DNA of 64,000 bases from Letharia columbiana (GCF_014066305.1 NW_023501049.1:767001-831000); one strand, 5' to 3'. Numbered from the stretch's first letter, positions 33,071-49,555 are shown. Made by a program: numbers and translations. Notes: a model not told the origin generated them from the sequence alone.

Positions 33071-34895
33071 ATATCGTTTAAAAAAATTGAAAATTTTAGA
33101 TTAGTTCTATTATTAAATATATTATTAAATTTTATAACGACCTTTATATATTTTATAACTTATATTTACTATTTAATTATTAATAGATTACGCCTTTATA
33201 ACTTTAATCTCTTTATCTTTTAAAGAAAAAGATTTATTATTATTTTAATATCGAATTTATTTCTAAATTATAAAATAAATAATAAAGATAATATTAATAA
33301 CCGCTATAGCGTCGATAGCTAATTCGAAAAAATTTTTATTAATAGAAAATCTTATTATAATATAATATCTTATATTTATTAAAATCGAAAAGTATTATTT
33401 AAAATAAGAATAAAAGTTAGTTATATTAAAGGCTTATAATTGTAAGCTTTATAATATTAGCTTATTATTTATAATTAGCGAGAGTCTATCTATATTAATT
33501 ATTATTATAGCTTTAATAAATATACTAATTAAGATAAAAATACTTCGCTTTAAAAAAAAAGATTTTTATAAGAGTATTAATAAGAGAAAGTATCTACACT
33601 AATTCCGCGAAATTAAAATTAAATTTTTTATAAATTCTAAATATTTTACTATTAATTAATTAAGAATTATTTATTATATATAATTTTTAAAAGATAATTT
33701 TAATATTTAATAATATAAATATTATTAAATCTATAGTCTAGAAAATATAATCTTTAAATTCTTTAAGTAATTTTTACTTAATTTAATTACGAATCTGATA
33801 AATTATTATCTTCTCGCTTATAAAAAATAAGAGAAGATTAAATATCGCTTTAATTAGAAGATATTTATTTTTAAGATTTATTTAAAAAAATTAAAGATTT
33901 ATTTATCTCTATTTTTTAAGAAATATTAAATTAATTTCTTTTTAATTAAGCTTAGATTAAAGTTTAAAAATAAGATTTTAAGTATTAATAATATATTTAA
34001 AAAAAAATCTTATCTAAGCTATTATATAGAAAAAGATTTTAAAATATATATACTTTAATAACGATTTTTATTTAAAATCTTTTAAAGGAGTTTACTAAGA
34101 ATAAATTCTTTAAAAAGACGAATTTCGAAGTTTAAATTAATTTTCAATAACGATATTAAAGTAACGCGTATTTAAGAGAATAATATAAAATATAAAATTA
34201 AATTCTTTAACTCTAATTATAAAAAGAATAATTATTTTTATTATAATAAATAAAGTTATTAGATATCTAAATATTTAAATTTTAATAAATTATTTATTAT
34301 TAATATTATTATAATATTAATAAAAAAAGATTAGATCTTATAATTATCTTAGAAGTAAGATAAGAATAATAATTAATAGAGATAATTTCTTCTATTTTTA
34401 TAAAGAAGTAAATAAAGCTTTATAGCGAATAGAGATAACTTATTACTCTACTCGATACTAAAGTATATATTAATTTAATTTTATAAAAATTTATAATTTA
34501 ATAAAATTTAAAATCTTATAACGCTATTTTATTATAATTAAAAGCGTTAAATAATTAAAGTATATATTATTATAGCGCGTATTAATTAAATTATTAATTA
34601 ATAAATAGTTAAAATTAAAATAAAAAGTATAATATACTCTTCTATATTATTAATTAAAAAGACTTTAATATTAAATTAAATATATTTAAATTAAATTAAT
34701 TATAAATATTATTAAATTTAATAATAAAATAAGTAATAGATCTAAAGTTAACGCTAATAAATTATAGATTAAAAAATTTTTTAAATTTATTTAATTTATT
34801 AAATAGAAGTTAAATATATTTATAATTATATATTAGTATATATATAGAATAAGAAAAAAATAAAAAATTTAATTTATATATATAATATTAATTTA

Positions 34896-35180
<285 letters not shown>

Positions 35181-38100
35181 TATAATAATATAAAATAAAT
35201 TAAAAAATAAGTATAATCTAAAGCTTTCTTAGAAGTTATTAAAATTTAATAATATTTTTTTTAATAAAAAAGTAGAGATTTTATTTATACTTAAATAAAG
35301 AGATTATATTATTAAGATTAAAAGCGATAAAAAATCGCTATATAATTTCTTATATAATCTATTTTAAACGAAGTTAACGAAGCTATAACGCTATTTAAAA
35401 AATTCTCTTTAGAAAAATTAAATTCGCTATTCGACTTTCTTAATCGAAGTATTAATTCTTTTTATTTTTAAAAAGAATAGAGAGCTTTATTTTTATATTA
35501 ATTATCGAGATTTAAACGTTATAACTATTAAAAATTGATACTTCTATCTCTAATTATTAAGACTTTAAATTACTTATATAAATCTAAAATCTTTATAAAG
35601 CTAGATCTTAAGAATATCTATTATTAAATTTAAATTAAAGAAGATAATAAGTAAAAAATAATATTTTATAATTACTATAATTACTTCGAATATTTAATTA
35701 TATCTTTTAAACTTATTAATATATTAATAACTTTTTAAATATATATTAATAGAGTTTTTATAAATCTAATAAATATAATATATATAATATATTTAAATAA
35801 TATTCTAATTTATAATATTAATTTAGCGAAGTATTAGCGATATATTAAGTAAATACTTAAGTATTTATATTAATTCTAACTATATATTAATTTAAAAAAG
35901 TATTAATTCTATATTAAGCGGATTAAGTTTTTAAAGTTTATTATATTTATTAAAGATATCGCGATAAATTAGAAATATATCGCTATTATTAAGAAATAGC
36001 TAAAATTAAAAAATTATTAAAATATATAAATCTTTTTAGATTTTATTAATTTCTATTAATAATTTATTTATAACTATTTTAATATAATAATATTATTTAT
36101 TAATTTATTTAAAAAAAGTAAGAATAATAAAAAATTTAAATTATTAGAGTAAATAGATAGCGCTAAGCTAGCGTTTTAATAGCTTTAAAATACTTTTATA
36201 ATTACGCTATTTTTATACTATTATAATTTAAATTTAAAATTATATTTTAAGATTAACGCTTTTAATTTTAATATAAAAATTATATTTTTATAATTAAATA
36301 AGAATAATTATTAATAATTAATAATATTCTAATTTAAAAAAAAAATTTTTATAAAGTAAAATTATAAGATCTATAATTAAGAGTTACTCGCTATTATAGT
36401 ATTTATAAAATAATAATATTATTATCTAGAAGATAATACGTTTTATATTAAGATTTTAATAAATTATAATAATTTTAAAGACTTTATAAAGTAGAAGAAA
36501 TTAAACTCTAAATAAACCTGTTAAACGCTAAAATTAGCTATTTATAACTTTAAGATTTTTTATTAAATAAATAAATTAAATTCTATTAATTCGTTATCGC
36601 GACGCTTTAATTATAAAAGAATTTTATTATTAAATATTAAACTACTATCGATATTATAGAATAAATTTATATTTTAAATTAATAATAAGTAGTTATAAAG
36701 AAATAAGAAGATTATAACGATAATAGCGTTTATATTTTATATTATTAATATTTAAATAATTATTTTTAAAAGAAAATCTAAAATTATATAAGAGATTACT
36801 TATAATATATTTTAAAGATTAATAAAAATATTAATTTAAAATTTATAAATTTATAATAATTAAATAAGCTCTTTTTAAATTAATATTAATAAATTAATAA
36901 TTAAACGTTATATATATAGCTAAATATAAATCTTAAATTTTAAAAAACTATTAAGATATAATAATTATCTTTATATCTTTAAAAATAAGACTTTAAAAAA
37001 GAGCTTATTAATAAATATTATAATAATTTATTATTTAAATACTTTAGCGCTATAAAGATATATAAATTACTTATTTATAAATATTATTAAAATAAAAACT
37101 TAAAGTAAATTATTAATTATATTAAGATATATAATATTTATTAATAAATTAAGACTTCGCGATATCGCCTTTATAGCGAATTAAGTTTACTTTTTATCGC
37201 TATTAAGCTATAAAAGAAAATTTCTATAAACTTTATTATCGACTTATTAGCGAGTAAGTATAAGAATATTATTTATAATACTATTCTAATTATAATAAAT
37301 CGATTTATAAAAATAATAAGATATATTTCTATATCTATTATAATCGATATCGCTTAATTAATAAAAATATTTTATTCTAAAATAGTATATCGCTATAATA
37401 TATTAAACGATATTATTAATAATAGAGACTCTATATTTATTAATAGCTTCTAATTCGCTATTTACTTTTATTTTAAAATTAAGTAATATTTAAATATTAT
37501 TTTTTATTTATAAATTAATAAGTAGATTAAGCGTTAAAATTAGATATTAAAATACTTTTTATATATATTCGCTAATAATAAGTAAAATATTTAAATAAAA
37601 TAACTATTAATAATAGAGTTCGCTTATATAAATAATTAATATTTCTTTATTAAAATAATATTATTCTTTCTAATATATAAATATTATTTTAAAATTTATT
37701 AAAAGATTAAGAATAACTTTATTAAGAGAAAGATATTCGCTATAAATAATAGAGTAAAAAAATTATAAGTATTAAGAAATAAGATAATAAAGCGCTTTCG
37801 CAGCGCTATTATAATTTAATTTAAATATTATAATAAAATATATTAATTTTAAAGCTATAAGATAGATAATTTAATAATATTAATAATTAAGAATTTAAAA
37901 TAAAAACGTCTAAATAAGAAGTTATCTTATAAATTTATAAAATTATTTTAAATTATAGATAAGATAGAAGCGTAGATATATTACTTACTTTTATTCTTAA
38001 TATATAAAATTTATAATATCTTTTATATATCGTTATTTAAGTTTTATTATAATCGCGATTATAATAATATAGCGAATATCTTTATATAAATTTTTAAATT

Positions 38101-40126
38101 TATTAATAATAATAAGCTTTAAAAGATTAAAGAAATTATTAATAAGATTAAGTATAAGAAAGATATTTAATATAAAGTTAAATAAATTAATTAAGATAAA
38201 GAGTATAATTAATAACTATTAGATAATAAATTTATTAATATTAACGAGTTAATTTAAATTTATAAATAAATAAATAATAAATAAAAATATTAAGTAATAG
38301 ATAATAATAAGTCTCTTATTATTAAAGAGTTTATTTAATTATATAAATTAACGATAAGTAAGTAAATATAATAAATAAAATATAAATATTAATTAGATTA
38401 GATATATTTCTAGATAATATTTATACTATATACGTATTTCTTTATATTTATTATTATTAAAATATAAATTAATTAAATAATTATATTATTTAATTATCTA
38501 TTAAACTTTATTATAAAGAAATTATATTATATTAAAATATATATTATTAATATAAATATATTTTTATCTAAAGTAGCTATTAAAGAATTATTTAAAAACC
38601 TTATATTAGCGCTATTACTAAAAAAAGATTATTATTTAAATATTCTTCGCTATCTTAATATTAGATTCTAAATTAAATTTATTAATTTATTATTTTAATA
38701 AGAAGATAATTAAAGTATAGTCTTCGAGTTAATATTTATTAATATTCGCTATATATCGACGAAGGCTCTTAAACTTCTTCTTTAATAACTTATTTATTTT
38801 CTTTAACTTCGCTATACGCTTATTTATCGTTATAAATTAATTTTAAAAATTTATAATTATAATAAAAATAATTAAAGTTATTACTATTATATATTTCTAT
38901 AATTTATATTATTAAATAATCTTTTTATTAAGTTTAATTTATTAATAAGATATTTATTAAGATTATTTAACGCGACGATAGCGTTATATTAATTTTCTTA
39001 TCTACGTTTAAAGATATAGAGGATTTTAATATAGCGATTAATATTATATTTTTCGATCTTATAATTATTATAAAAAGAAGATTTATCTTAAATATATAAA
39101 TTATTATTTTAATAAAAGTAAATTCTATATAATAAATTAGATATTAGAATTTATTAATAGTTATATATATAAAGCGATAATAATAGAAATAGTTAAGAAT
39201 TAGTAGTCGTATCTATAAAGCGATTATATACTTATTATTAAAGTTATTATTATTATTAAAAAAGAGTATTATAAAATTATTAATTTATATATTAATATAA
39301 TTAATAATAATAAGATATTTATAATAAAGAGAAGTAGATTATTAATATAATAAGATATATTATATTTATATTAATATTAATATTAATATTATAACGTTAA
39401 AATAAATACTTATAAGAGAGATATTAAAAGTTATAAAGAATAAAAATAAATAATTTAAAAGGAATTTTTATATTCTTTATTATAGCGTTATTATTAATAA
39501 ATAATACTTAATAATATAAATAATAGCGATATAAGAATATTTCGCTATTATCTATAGAGTCGCGTTATCTAATTATTATTATTATTTCTATTATTATTAT
39601 TAATTAATAATTAAAGATATTATTATAAACGCGTTACTCTATTAATTACTCTCTTTTAATACTTATAATAAAGATTATTATTATATTACTTCGCTATAAA
39701 TATAATACGCTATAAAAATAACGTTATCTATAGAGAAACTCTTCTCTCTTCTTTTATCTATTAAGTTTTTAAGATTTTATTATAAATTTTTAAATCTAAT
39801 ATTATTCGCTATAGAGGCTATTAATTAACGCTATAAAAACGCTAATATTAAGCGCGTTAGCTTATTATAAATTACTATTAATTAATATTATAAAAGTAAT
39901 ATTATTCTCGAAGATAATATTAATATTATTATATAATATATTAATAACGCGCTTATAACACGTTTATAACGCGTAATAATTAATTCTATTACGTTATTAA
40001 AACGATATTATAATTTTAACGAATTAACTTTTTTTCTTATTTCTCTATTAGAATTTAAAGATTTTTTAATAAGTATTCTATTTTTACTTAGACGCTTAGA
40101 AACTAGAATTTAGAAGAAAAGATAAT

Positions 40127-40406
40127 TATTAAATTTAATACTATTATAGATCTTAACGCTATTTACGTTAAGACGTTAATATTATATATATTATATTAGA
40201 ATTTCTTTTAGAATTTAATTTTAATAATATATTTTATATACTTAAGAGCTTAGCGAATATAGATTTACTTTATATATCTCGAAGTTTTAATATTTCTTAG
40301 AGATTAATTCTATTATTAAATATACTATTAAACTCTATAACGATATTACGTCTTTTATAGTTTATATTCGCTAGCTAACTATTAATAAAACTATTAAACT
40401 CTTATA
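40127..40406 (+). repeat. 3' LTR of element B1
   Basis: 280 bp, starting TATTAAATTTAATAC and ending ACTCTTATA. It matches in reverse the two LTRs of B2 (56104-56378 and 62951-63225). Confidence 0.7.
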
Positions 40407-43400
40407 CTACTCTTTCTCTTTAATTTAAAGCTTTAGCGACGACTATTATATAGTAGATATTAATCTTATAAAAAGTAAATTTAGATATATATAAAATAAT
40501 ATCTTTAAATATATTAATTTAGTATTTTATTATAATATCGAAGATCTTCTTATAAATTAATATAATTATTATAAATTAGTAGCGCTAATAAAGAAAACTA
40601 TTCTAAAGGTCTTTTAAATAATAAATAGAAGTTAACGATCTTAGAGTAATAATAATAAAAGTTTACTATTAGATTCGAATATTTTATTATATTTATAAAT
40701 AGTTATTAGAATAAAATTTTCTCTATCTTAGAGTCTTTATATCTAATTTTATATATTAGATATTCCCTCTTACTAGTTAAGAAATTATTCTTTTATTTAT
40801 CTAATTTAAATTAAACTATTTCTTTAATATTATAGATTTTATTTTTTTTATTAATATCGATAGATAATAATAAGAATTTAATCTATTTTAATAATAAATT
40901 ATTATTATTAAGATATAATAGCTATAAATAAAAGATAGAGTAAATATTATTTATAGAAATTAAGAGTTCTAACTTATAAGCGAAATTATTTAAAGCTTTA
41001 ATAATTTTAAATAATTTAAAATTTTTATAATTTAGTAATTTATTAAGATATATAATTTTAATTTTTTTTATTAAATATAATTATATCTTTAATTTTAAAT
41101 TTTAATATTAAAAGTTAATAATAATTAACTTACTTCTTTTATAAAGATTATAATTATTTAAATTAACTTCTTAGATAATTTTTTATAATATTTATCTTTT
41201 TAATAAATCTATTAGTTAACTTAATATCTCTCTTAATTTTTTAACTAGCGAATTAATTTTAAAAGATTAAAAATTTTATTTTTAAATAAGAAATATATTC
41301 TTTAATAAGAAGAAATAGTAATATATTTAATAAGGTATTCTTATCGAAATTAATTTTAAACTTTATTATTAATAATAGATTTATTTAATTATCTTAATTA
41401 TAATTAATATAAATTTTAAAATATTACTTTAAAATAGCGTTAGCGTTCTTTATTTATTTATTAATTTTAAAATAAAATATAATAAAGAGTTTAGATTTAA
41501 TTCTAATTCTTTTATATAGTCTTTTTTAGAAATATATTATAAATTAAATATCTCGATTAAAGATAATAATAAATAGATATTCTTTCTCTCGCTATATAAA
41601 TTTAATAAAAAAATAAATTACTATTTTTACTTTTAGAGAGTTTAAAAAAATAAATTTCTTCTTCTTATTAAGTTTATTTATAATTATTATAATATATTAA
41701 TAAAGATATTTATATTTAAAATAAATAGATAATAATATAATAAAGTTAATAGAAATATCTTATTAATATTATTTAAAAATAAAAAGAAATTTAAGAAGAT
41801 CTTATTTATTCTTTTTATAAGTTTTAGATCTTTTATAGATATAATAGCTCTTAATATAGTAAATAATAAAATTTATTATTTTTAATTAATAATAAAGTCT
41901 ACTTACTTTATTATAGATTAATAATTTATTAATATAATTTTTAAATAAAGAGTTATAAATATCTCTAATAATTTTAATTTATAATTCGAGAATATCTAAT
42001 ATATATAATCTATTATTAATATATAATAACTCGTTATAAAAATAATAATTATCTAATTTTAATTTAAAATTATTCTTAATTATTTTAAATAATAGCTTTC
42101 TCTATTTAGATATTTTTAATTAAATAATTTTTTAAATAATATTATTATAATTATAAGTGTTTTTTATTTAATATAATAATTTAGAAGTATTAATAGTAGA
42201 GACTTCTCTTGATTCTTCTAAGAACTTCTCTTAAGAAATCTCTATCGAGGTTCTTAATAATAATTCTTTATTAGACTTCTTATTATTAATATTATCTTAT
42301 TTATTAAATTTATATAATATTATAATTAGAGAGATAATTTTTTTTTTTATTATTTAAAAGTATAATAATAAGATATATAATATTCTTAATATCTTTATTA
42401 AGATTATTATTTTTAAAAATTATATAATATCAATAATAAATATAATTATTATTCTTATTTTTAGATAAATCTTTTACTTATTAAATAAGATTATTAGATT
42501 TAATACTTTATTTTTTTAAATAATAAATAATATAAAAGTTAAATTCGAAAAGAAACTTTATTTATTTTACTTAGCGAAAGTTAAGTTATTTAAAAAATAT
42601 AAAATATTATAAATTCTTATAATTTAAAATAACTTTAATAAAATTCTTAATAGAGATATTAGTTAGCTTAGAATATTATTTTTTAAAAATTTATATTATA
42701 ATTATAAGTTTCTTATTATAAATATTATAATTATACTCTATAGAAGATATCTTTTTAAAAAGAAATATTATAAATTTAAATATTTTATCTTTATCTTTTT
42801 ATAATAAAATAATAATAATTATAAAATTAGATATATTTATTTCTAATTAAGTCTTTTTATTTAAATTAAAATAAGCGAGTATAGAGATAATAGTAAAAGC
42901 TTTTTTAAGTATTTTAAAAGCGAGTTATTTAGAATATTCTTAAGTCTATAAATAGATAAAGTCTTTCTTCTATTAAGTATAAATAAAATTTATTAAAAAT
43001 ATAGCGATTTTAGAGTACCTCGTAATAAACTTTTAATAGAAATTAGCGAATTTTAGAAATACTTATATATCTTTAATATATCTAAATTTCTTTTATTAAG
43101 TAATAATCTTAATTTTCTTTATATTTATTTTTACTTCTTTTATAATAATAATTAATTCTAAATATTTAACTTTAATAATATAAAAATTATATTTATTAAT
43201 ATTAAGATAGAGATTAGCTTATTAAAGTTTTTTTAATATCTTTTCTATATATTAAATATACTTATTTTTAATATTATTATAAATAAGAATATCGTCTAAA
43301 TAGATAATATAGAATATATTTAAATATTCGCGTAAGATATTATTAATAAATATTTAAAAAGTAATAAAGATATTATATAATTTAAAAGATATTATTATAT

Positions 43401-44399
43401 ATTTAAATAAACTATATTAAATAAGAAATACGATTTTTTCTTTATAACTTTTTTTTATTCTAATTTCGTTAAAAGCGGCTATAATATCGAATTTACTATA
43501 TATTCTCATTATATATAATTTAGCGAGAGTCTCTTTAATTAATAAAGAGATATTTTAATTAGAAATAATAAGTATATTAAAAGCTCTATAGTTTATATAT
43601 AATTTAAATTCTTTATTAAGCTTCTTTATAATTAGAATAAATATTATATAAAAAGAAGTACTTAATCTAATATAGTCTTTTTCTAATATCTTATTAATAT
43701 ATTTCTTTATAATTAATATCTAATCTCTAAAGAGTCTATAAGCCCTTTTTAATAATAGAATAACTTCTTTTTTAAATTATATTTTATAATTAATAAAGCG
43801 ATAAAAGAGAAGTTTATTAGCTTTAATAAGATTTTAAATATCTAATTATTTATAATATATTATAAAAACTTATTCTTATAATTATTTTATAATTGAAAAT
43901 TTCTTTTTTAGTTTATAAAAGAATTTTTTATAATCTTCTATTATAATAATAGCGATATTAATAATAAACTTTACTTTCTTATTAATAAAATTAAAAAATT
44001 ATTCGAAGTCTTAAGACTATATAATAATAACTTAATTTTTTAATTTTTTAATTATCTTAATAAAGATATAGATAAAAATCTTTATTATATTTTTATTTAA
44101 ATATAATCTTTACTATATAATTTAATTTTTTTTTTAAAAATTTATTATTACTCTAAATAATAATAGATTTATTATATAATAAATAGTTAAATATATAATA
44201 ATCTAAATTAAATATAATAATTCTAAATCTAAAGAATATATAAGAGTTATATTATTTTAATTATAATATTTCTAAAATAATATTAAATTGTTTTAATAAG
44301 ATAATTAAGTATTAATATTCTTCTATATAATCTTTTAAAATAAATTTTATTAAGATTATATATATAATTAAATAAAGGTAGAGGTCTTATTAATTAGTT

Positions 44400-46360
44400 A
44401 TAATTTATAAAGTTATATGAATTTTTTTAAAGTTATTATTAAATTTTAGCTTTAGCTCTAAATTAAATCAAACTCTAATCGCTTACTATATATTTTTAAT
44501 CTATATATAAATATATATATACGAAGAGAGACGCGCTAAGATTTAATTAGAAAGATATATTAAGTATAAAGAATTAATTTATAATAATTATTTATAAAAA
44601 ATAAAGAAAGATTATATTCTTATAGTAAGAAGTATTAAAATATTAAAAAGAAATAAAGATAATATATTAATTAGTAATATAAATTTTATATTATCTTCTA
44701 TCGTAGTAAAATCTTTCGAATAATAAAATAGCTATTAGAGTAAGATATCGAATAATTTTAATTTATTTAAATATATATTATTTAATATTTCTTTTATAGA
44801 GATTATAGTAATATATTATATTAATATAATAAAAATAATAAATTAAATTATAATAATATTCTTCGTTTATTAAATAATAATTTAATATAGAATTATAAAG
44901 AGTATATAATATAAAATCGTAAAGAGTATATAATATGAGATCTTAAAGAGTTAAGTCGTATTTTTAATAATAATACTCTTATTATTACTTAAAATTCTTC
45001 GTAATATTCTTTATAATATTCTCTATAATATTCTTTATATTTATCTATTATAATTTCTTCTCTTACTTCTTAATATAGTAAAAATAATAAACTAAATTAT
45101 AATAATATTCTTCGCTTATTAAATAATAATTTAATATAAAATCGTAAAGAGTATATAATGTGAAATTTTAGAGAGTTAAGCTATATTTTTAATAATAGTA
45201 GCTTTATTACTTTACTTAATTTCTTTATAATATTCTTTATAGTATTCTCTATAATATTCTTTATATTTATCTATTATAATTCTTTTTTTACTTCTTTAAT
45301 ATAGTAAAGAAGATTTAGTAGAATTAATAGAATAATAAAAAAATAAATAATTATATAAATAGATAAAAGAATTATTATTTAAATTTTAAACGCGTTTAAT
45401 ATAATTATAAAATTTAAATATTAGTTTAACTTATCTATCGCTTAAATTAAAAATGTATATAGAAAAATATTATTCGTTTAGACTCTTTTTTAAGGGTTTT
45501 TTAATATATTTATAAGTAGTAGTAAATAGCTATTAAGCTCGCTTATAGTCTTAATTATTAATAATAATAAATTTATTAAGAGATAGTTTAAAAGCGTTAA
45601 TAGAGGGCTTCTAAAAAGGCGAGTAAAAGAGATATATATATTTAAATTAAACAGCGTTTAATATAACTATAATATTTAAATATTAATTTAACTTATTTAT
45701 TACTAGCTTAGAAGAAATATATAAAAAAAAAAATTCGTTTAAACTCTTTTTAAATTTTTTTAAACGCGTTTATAAGTAGTAGATAACTATTAAACTCGCT
45801 TATAATCTTAATTACTAGTAGTAATAAACTTATTAAAAGATAATCTAAGAGCGTTAATAAGGAATTTAAAAGATAGATAGGAAAAATATATATCTTAGAT
45901 ACTTAATAATATTTAAGTAAGAAATATTAAGAATATATTTATAATTAATAGATTAATAGAATTATAGAAGGAATATAATTATATAAATAGTAAAAGAATT
46001 ATTATTCGATCTTAGATATATCTAATATAATTATTATAATTATTATATTTAAATATCTATTTAATTTATTAATAGTAGATTAAATTTTATAATTTTTATA
46101 GCGTTAGAAAGCGTAAAGCGAGCTTTATAATTTAAGAAATTATAAAATAACTATATATATTATAAGCTAAGTACTTTAAAGTATAAAATTTCTATATATA
46201 AATTTTTAATAAGAGAGATTAAGAGAAATAATAAGTTAATTTAGTCGATCTAATTAAAGAGCGTAGTAACTCTAAATTTATAATTAACTATATATATAAA
46301 TTTAAGATTTTTTTATAGCTTAGCTCTATCTTAATTTTTTATATTCTTTTATATTTTATA
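44400..46360 (-). mobile_element. repeat R, reversed copy
   Basis: A ~1.96-kb unit that splits gag and pol of the minus copy of element C; gag and pol are contiguous at 50968 in another copy. It is matched in reverse by 48790-50575. It is heavily RIP-mutated throughout and includes three ~235-bp spaced repeats of a TTTAATATAAYTATAATATTTAA-like block near 45.4, 45.65 and 46.0 kb. The flanks share ~40 bp (ATAACTA.TTAATAA...), possibly a duplicated target. Element class unknown. Confidence 0.5.
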
Positions 46361-48247
46361 CTAATATTAAAAATAAAGATAGATTTATTATTAACTAGTT
46401 ATAATTTATAAAGTTATATTAATACTACTTTAAATAGCTTATTTATTTTAATAAAAGATATATTTATAAAGCTTAATATTAAAGCTTCGATATTTAAAAG
46501 ATAATTAATCTTAATCTATTCTATTAATATAATAATTTTTTTATAAAAGTTTAATTAATATTTATTTTATAAAGAGACTTTAATAGTAATAATATAAATA
46601 GAGAGATAAAAGCGAGTATTCTTTCTATTTCTAACTCTTTAATTCTTATATATAAGATTTTTAAATCTCTAACGACGACTTAATTAAAGATATTTAATTT
46701 TTTAATTCTTATAATAATTCGATAAAGATATTCTTTTTAATATTAACGACTTTTAGAATTATATTAATTTATTCTTTTATTAATAAATCTATATTTTTAT
46801 ATAGAATATTATTATTATTAAAATAATATCTAATTTTTAAATATTTAAAATATCTATCTTCTTTTTAAATTCTATCTATTAATAACTTAAGATACTTATA
46901 TTTTTATATATAGAATTTTTAATAATAATATTATTATTTCTTTTAATAAAGAAAGAATTACGCTAATTATTTAAGAGATAAATTTTTTATTATTATTATT
47001 TTTTAATTTCTTTCTTACTTTTTAAACTTAATATATTATTAATAGCTCTAAAATTTATATTTAATACTTATAGAAAAATAACTAATTCTCAAAAAGTATT
47101 AAAAGACTATTCTAAAATTCGATATTTTAGATATATAGAGATTAATCGTTTTAAATTAAATATCTTATAAATATTAGTAAATTTTAAGAGAGTAATAGCT
47201 ATAGAGAATTATACGTAGAAGTTCTTAAACGATTTCTTCTTATCTATTACTTCTATATTAAATTTAAAATTAAATATCTTAATATTTAATTTAATAATCT
47301 TATTATATATTTCGAATATATTATCTAATTTATTAATTATTTCTTAAATAATTTAATATAGATCTAAGATATCTTTATTTATTTTTATTTTAATAACGTT
47401 ATATATAATAAACTTATAATAATCTTATATATAATCGATTTTTTTAAATTTAATAAAGAAGATTATAACGCTTTATTTAAATTTCGCTTTAAGATATTAA
47501 TATTAGCTATTCTACTTATTTTAATTATTAATATTATAAAAATCTAAAATATTGAGATATTATTTATTTAATTCTATATTCTTTACGCGATTTATAATAA
47601 GAGTATAATATAAATTTTAATAGAGGCTATTAATAAGAATACTCGACTAATAAGATATAATCTCTATATCTTTCTTATCGAAGTTTTTTAAATTAATTAA
47701 TATATAAGATTATTACTTTTTTAACTATTACTCTTTATATTTTAAGTCTTACTTAAATTTTTTATTTTCTTTAATAAGTTTCGTAATATTAATATAATAT
47801 CTATTATATAAACCTCGAAATCTATTATTAATTTCTCGCTTATAAAATAATTAATTATTATTATTATTTAGCTAAATAATAATTATTAATATCTTTATCT
47901 TAACTTAAGCGATATTCTAATCGAGTTCTTTATTTTATTATTAAAATATCTTAATATTACGATTAATAGTTTAAAAGCTTTCTATTAAAGTTTTTAATTT
48001 ATTATATTAAATATTAGAAGTTTTAATAGCGCTTTTTATAAAATCTTATAAATTAATAATAAAGATAAAGATTATAATTAACTCTTCTTTAATAATATTT
48101 ATAAATTATACTTTAATATAATTTAAATTAAATTTAATAGTATATCTTCTAAAGATAAAACGCTTTTTTTATATTATATAAATAATCTAGCTTTACTAAT
48201 ATTTAAGATCTTCTTATTAAAGTTCTTAAGTTCTTCTAAATAATAAT

Positions 48248-48775
48248 ATATTTATAACTTATTTATAATAATTTAATTTTAAATATTATCTAAATTTAAA
48301 ATTAAGAGTTTTATAGCTAATATTAAACTAGTAAAAGTATAAAAAAGATTTAATTTAGAATCTATTTCTTTTAATATATTAAAGATATCTATTTTTTTTA
48401 AATTCTTATTTAATCTAGTTAGATTAGTCTTTATATAAATAAAAGATTTTTTTTTAAATAATCTTTTAAGTAGTAAGCTTCTTTAGCTATAGCTATTAAC
48501 TTCTTAATAATATATTTTCTTTTTAATTATATATTTAATATAATTAATAAGTAGATTACTATTACTTTAGAAGAAAGATAGATAGTATTATATTAGAGAC
48601 TTAATAGTATATATAATAACTCTATATTATAGTATAAAGAGAATATTATCTATATAGAATTATTATAAGTATAGACTTTATAGTAAGATAGAAAGATTAA
48701 AAGATCTTAATACGCTAAGTTTAATTAGATTATAATATAAGTAAGTAAGATCGTAAGATTATTAAAATCGTAATT
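48248..48775 (-). repeat. LTR of element C, reversed copy
   Basis: 528 bp, reverse complement of the LTR at 30188, joined on its inner side to the same gag-like sequence. Marks the 5' end of the minus-strand C copy. Confidence 0.65.
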
Positions 48776-49422
48776 ATATATTTTTATTTTATAAAATATA
48801 TATAAAAAATTTTTATTAAAAATTTATATATAGAAGTTTTATACTTTAAAGTACTTAGTTTACGATATATATAGTTACTTTATAATTTCTTAAATTATAA
48901 AGCTCGCTTTACGCTTTCTAACGCTATAAAAATTATAAAGTTTAATTTACTATTAGTAAATTAAATAAATATTTAAATATAATAGTTATAATAGTTATAT
49001 TAGACGCGTTCGAAATCGAATAATAATTCTTTTATCTATTTATATAATAATTCTTCTTTTATTATTCTATTAATTCTACTAATTTTATTAATTCTATTAA
49101 TTTTACTAATATAAATATAATCGTCTTCGATATCTCTCGCTTAATTAGAGCCCCTTACTAACGTCTCTAAATTATTTCTCGATAAATTTATTACTACTAA
49201 TAATCGAGGCCGTAAGCGAGCTTAATAGCTATCTACTACTATTTATAAACGCGTTAAAAGACTCTTAAAAAGAGCTCGAATAAATACGTTCTCTTCTATA
49301 TACTTCTTTTAAGCTAGCGATAGATGAATTAAATTAATATTTAAATATTATAGTTATATTAAACGCGTTCGAGATCGAATAATAATTCTTTCATCTATTT
49401 ATATAATTATTCTTCTTTTATT

Positions 49423-49489
49423 ATTCTATTAATTCTATTAATTCTATTAATTCTATTAATTCTATTAATTCTATTAATTCTATTAATTC
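49423..49489. repeat. decamer tandem array (ATTCTATTAA)n
   Basis: Nearly seven exact units of a 10-bp repeat. A degenerate version of five units lies 360 bp upstream (49066-49113), and only a trace remains in the reversed R copy, so the array expanded in this copy. Confidence 0.85.
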
Positions 49490-49555
49490 CACTAATATAA
49501 ACACATTTACCCTCGATACCCTCGCACTCAGTTAAATAAGAGAAGGATCTATAAT

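Larger units (their letters stand above)
40407..48775 (-). mobile_element. element C, long minus-strand copy, interrupted by R
   Basis: Reading on minus: LTR 48775-48248, gag-like 48247-46390, then repeat R (46360-44400), then pol 44390-40407. Reverse transcriptase is recognisable near 43.2-43.7 kb; the YLDD box is legible on minus at 43281-43310. The pol part is matched directly by 53752-56103 plus 63226-64000 and in reverse by 50970-53566. No frame is intact. The 3' LTR expected at 40406 is missing; B1 lies there instead. Confidence 0.65.
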
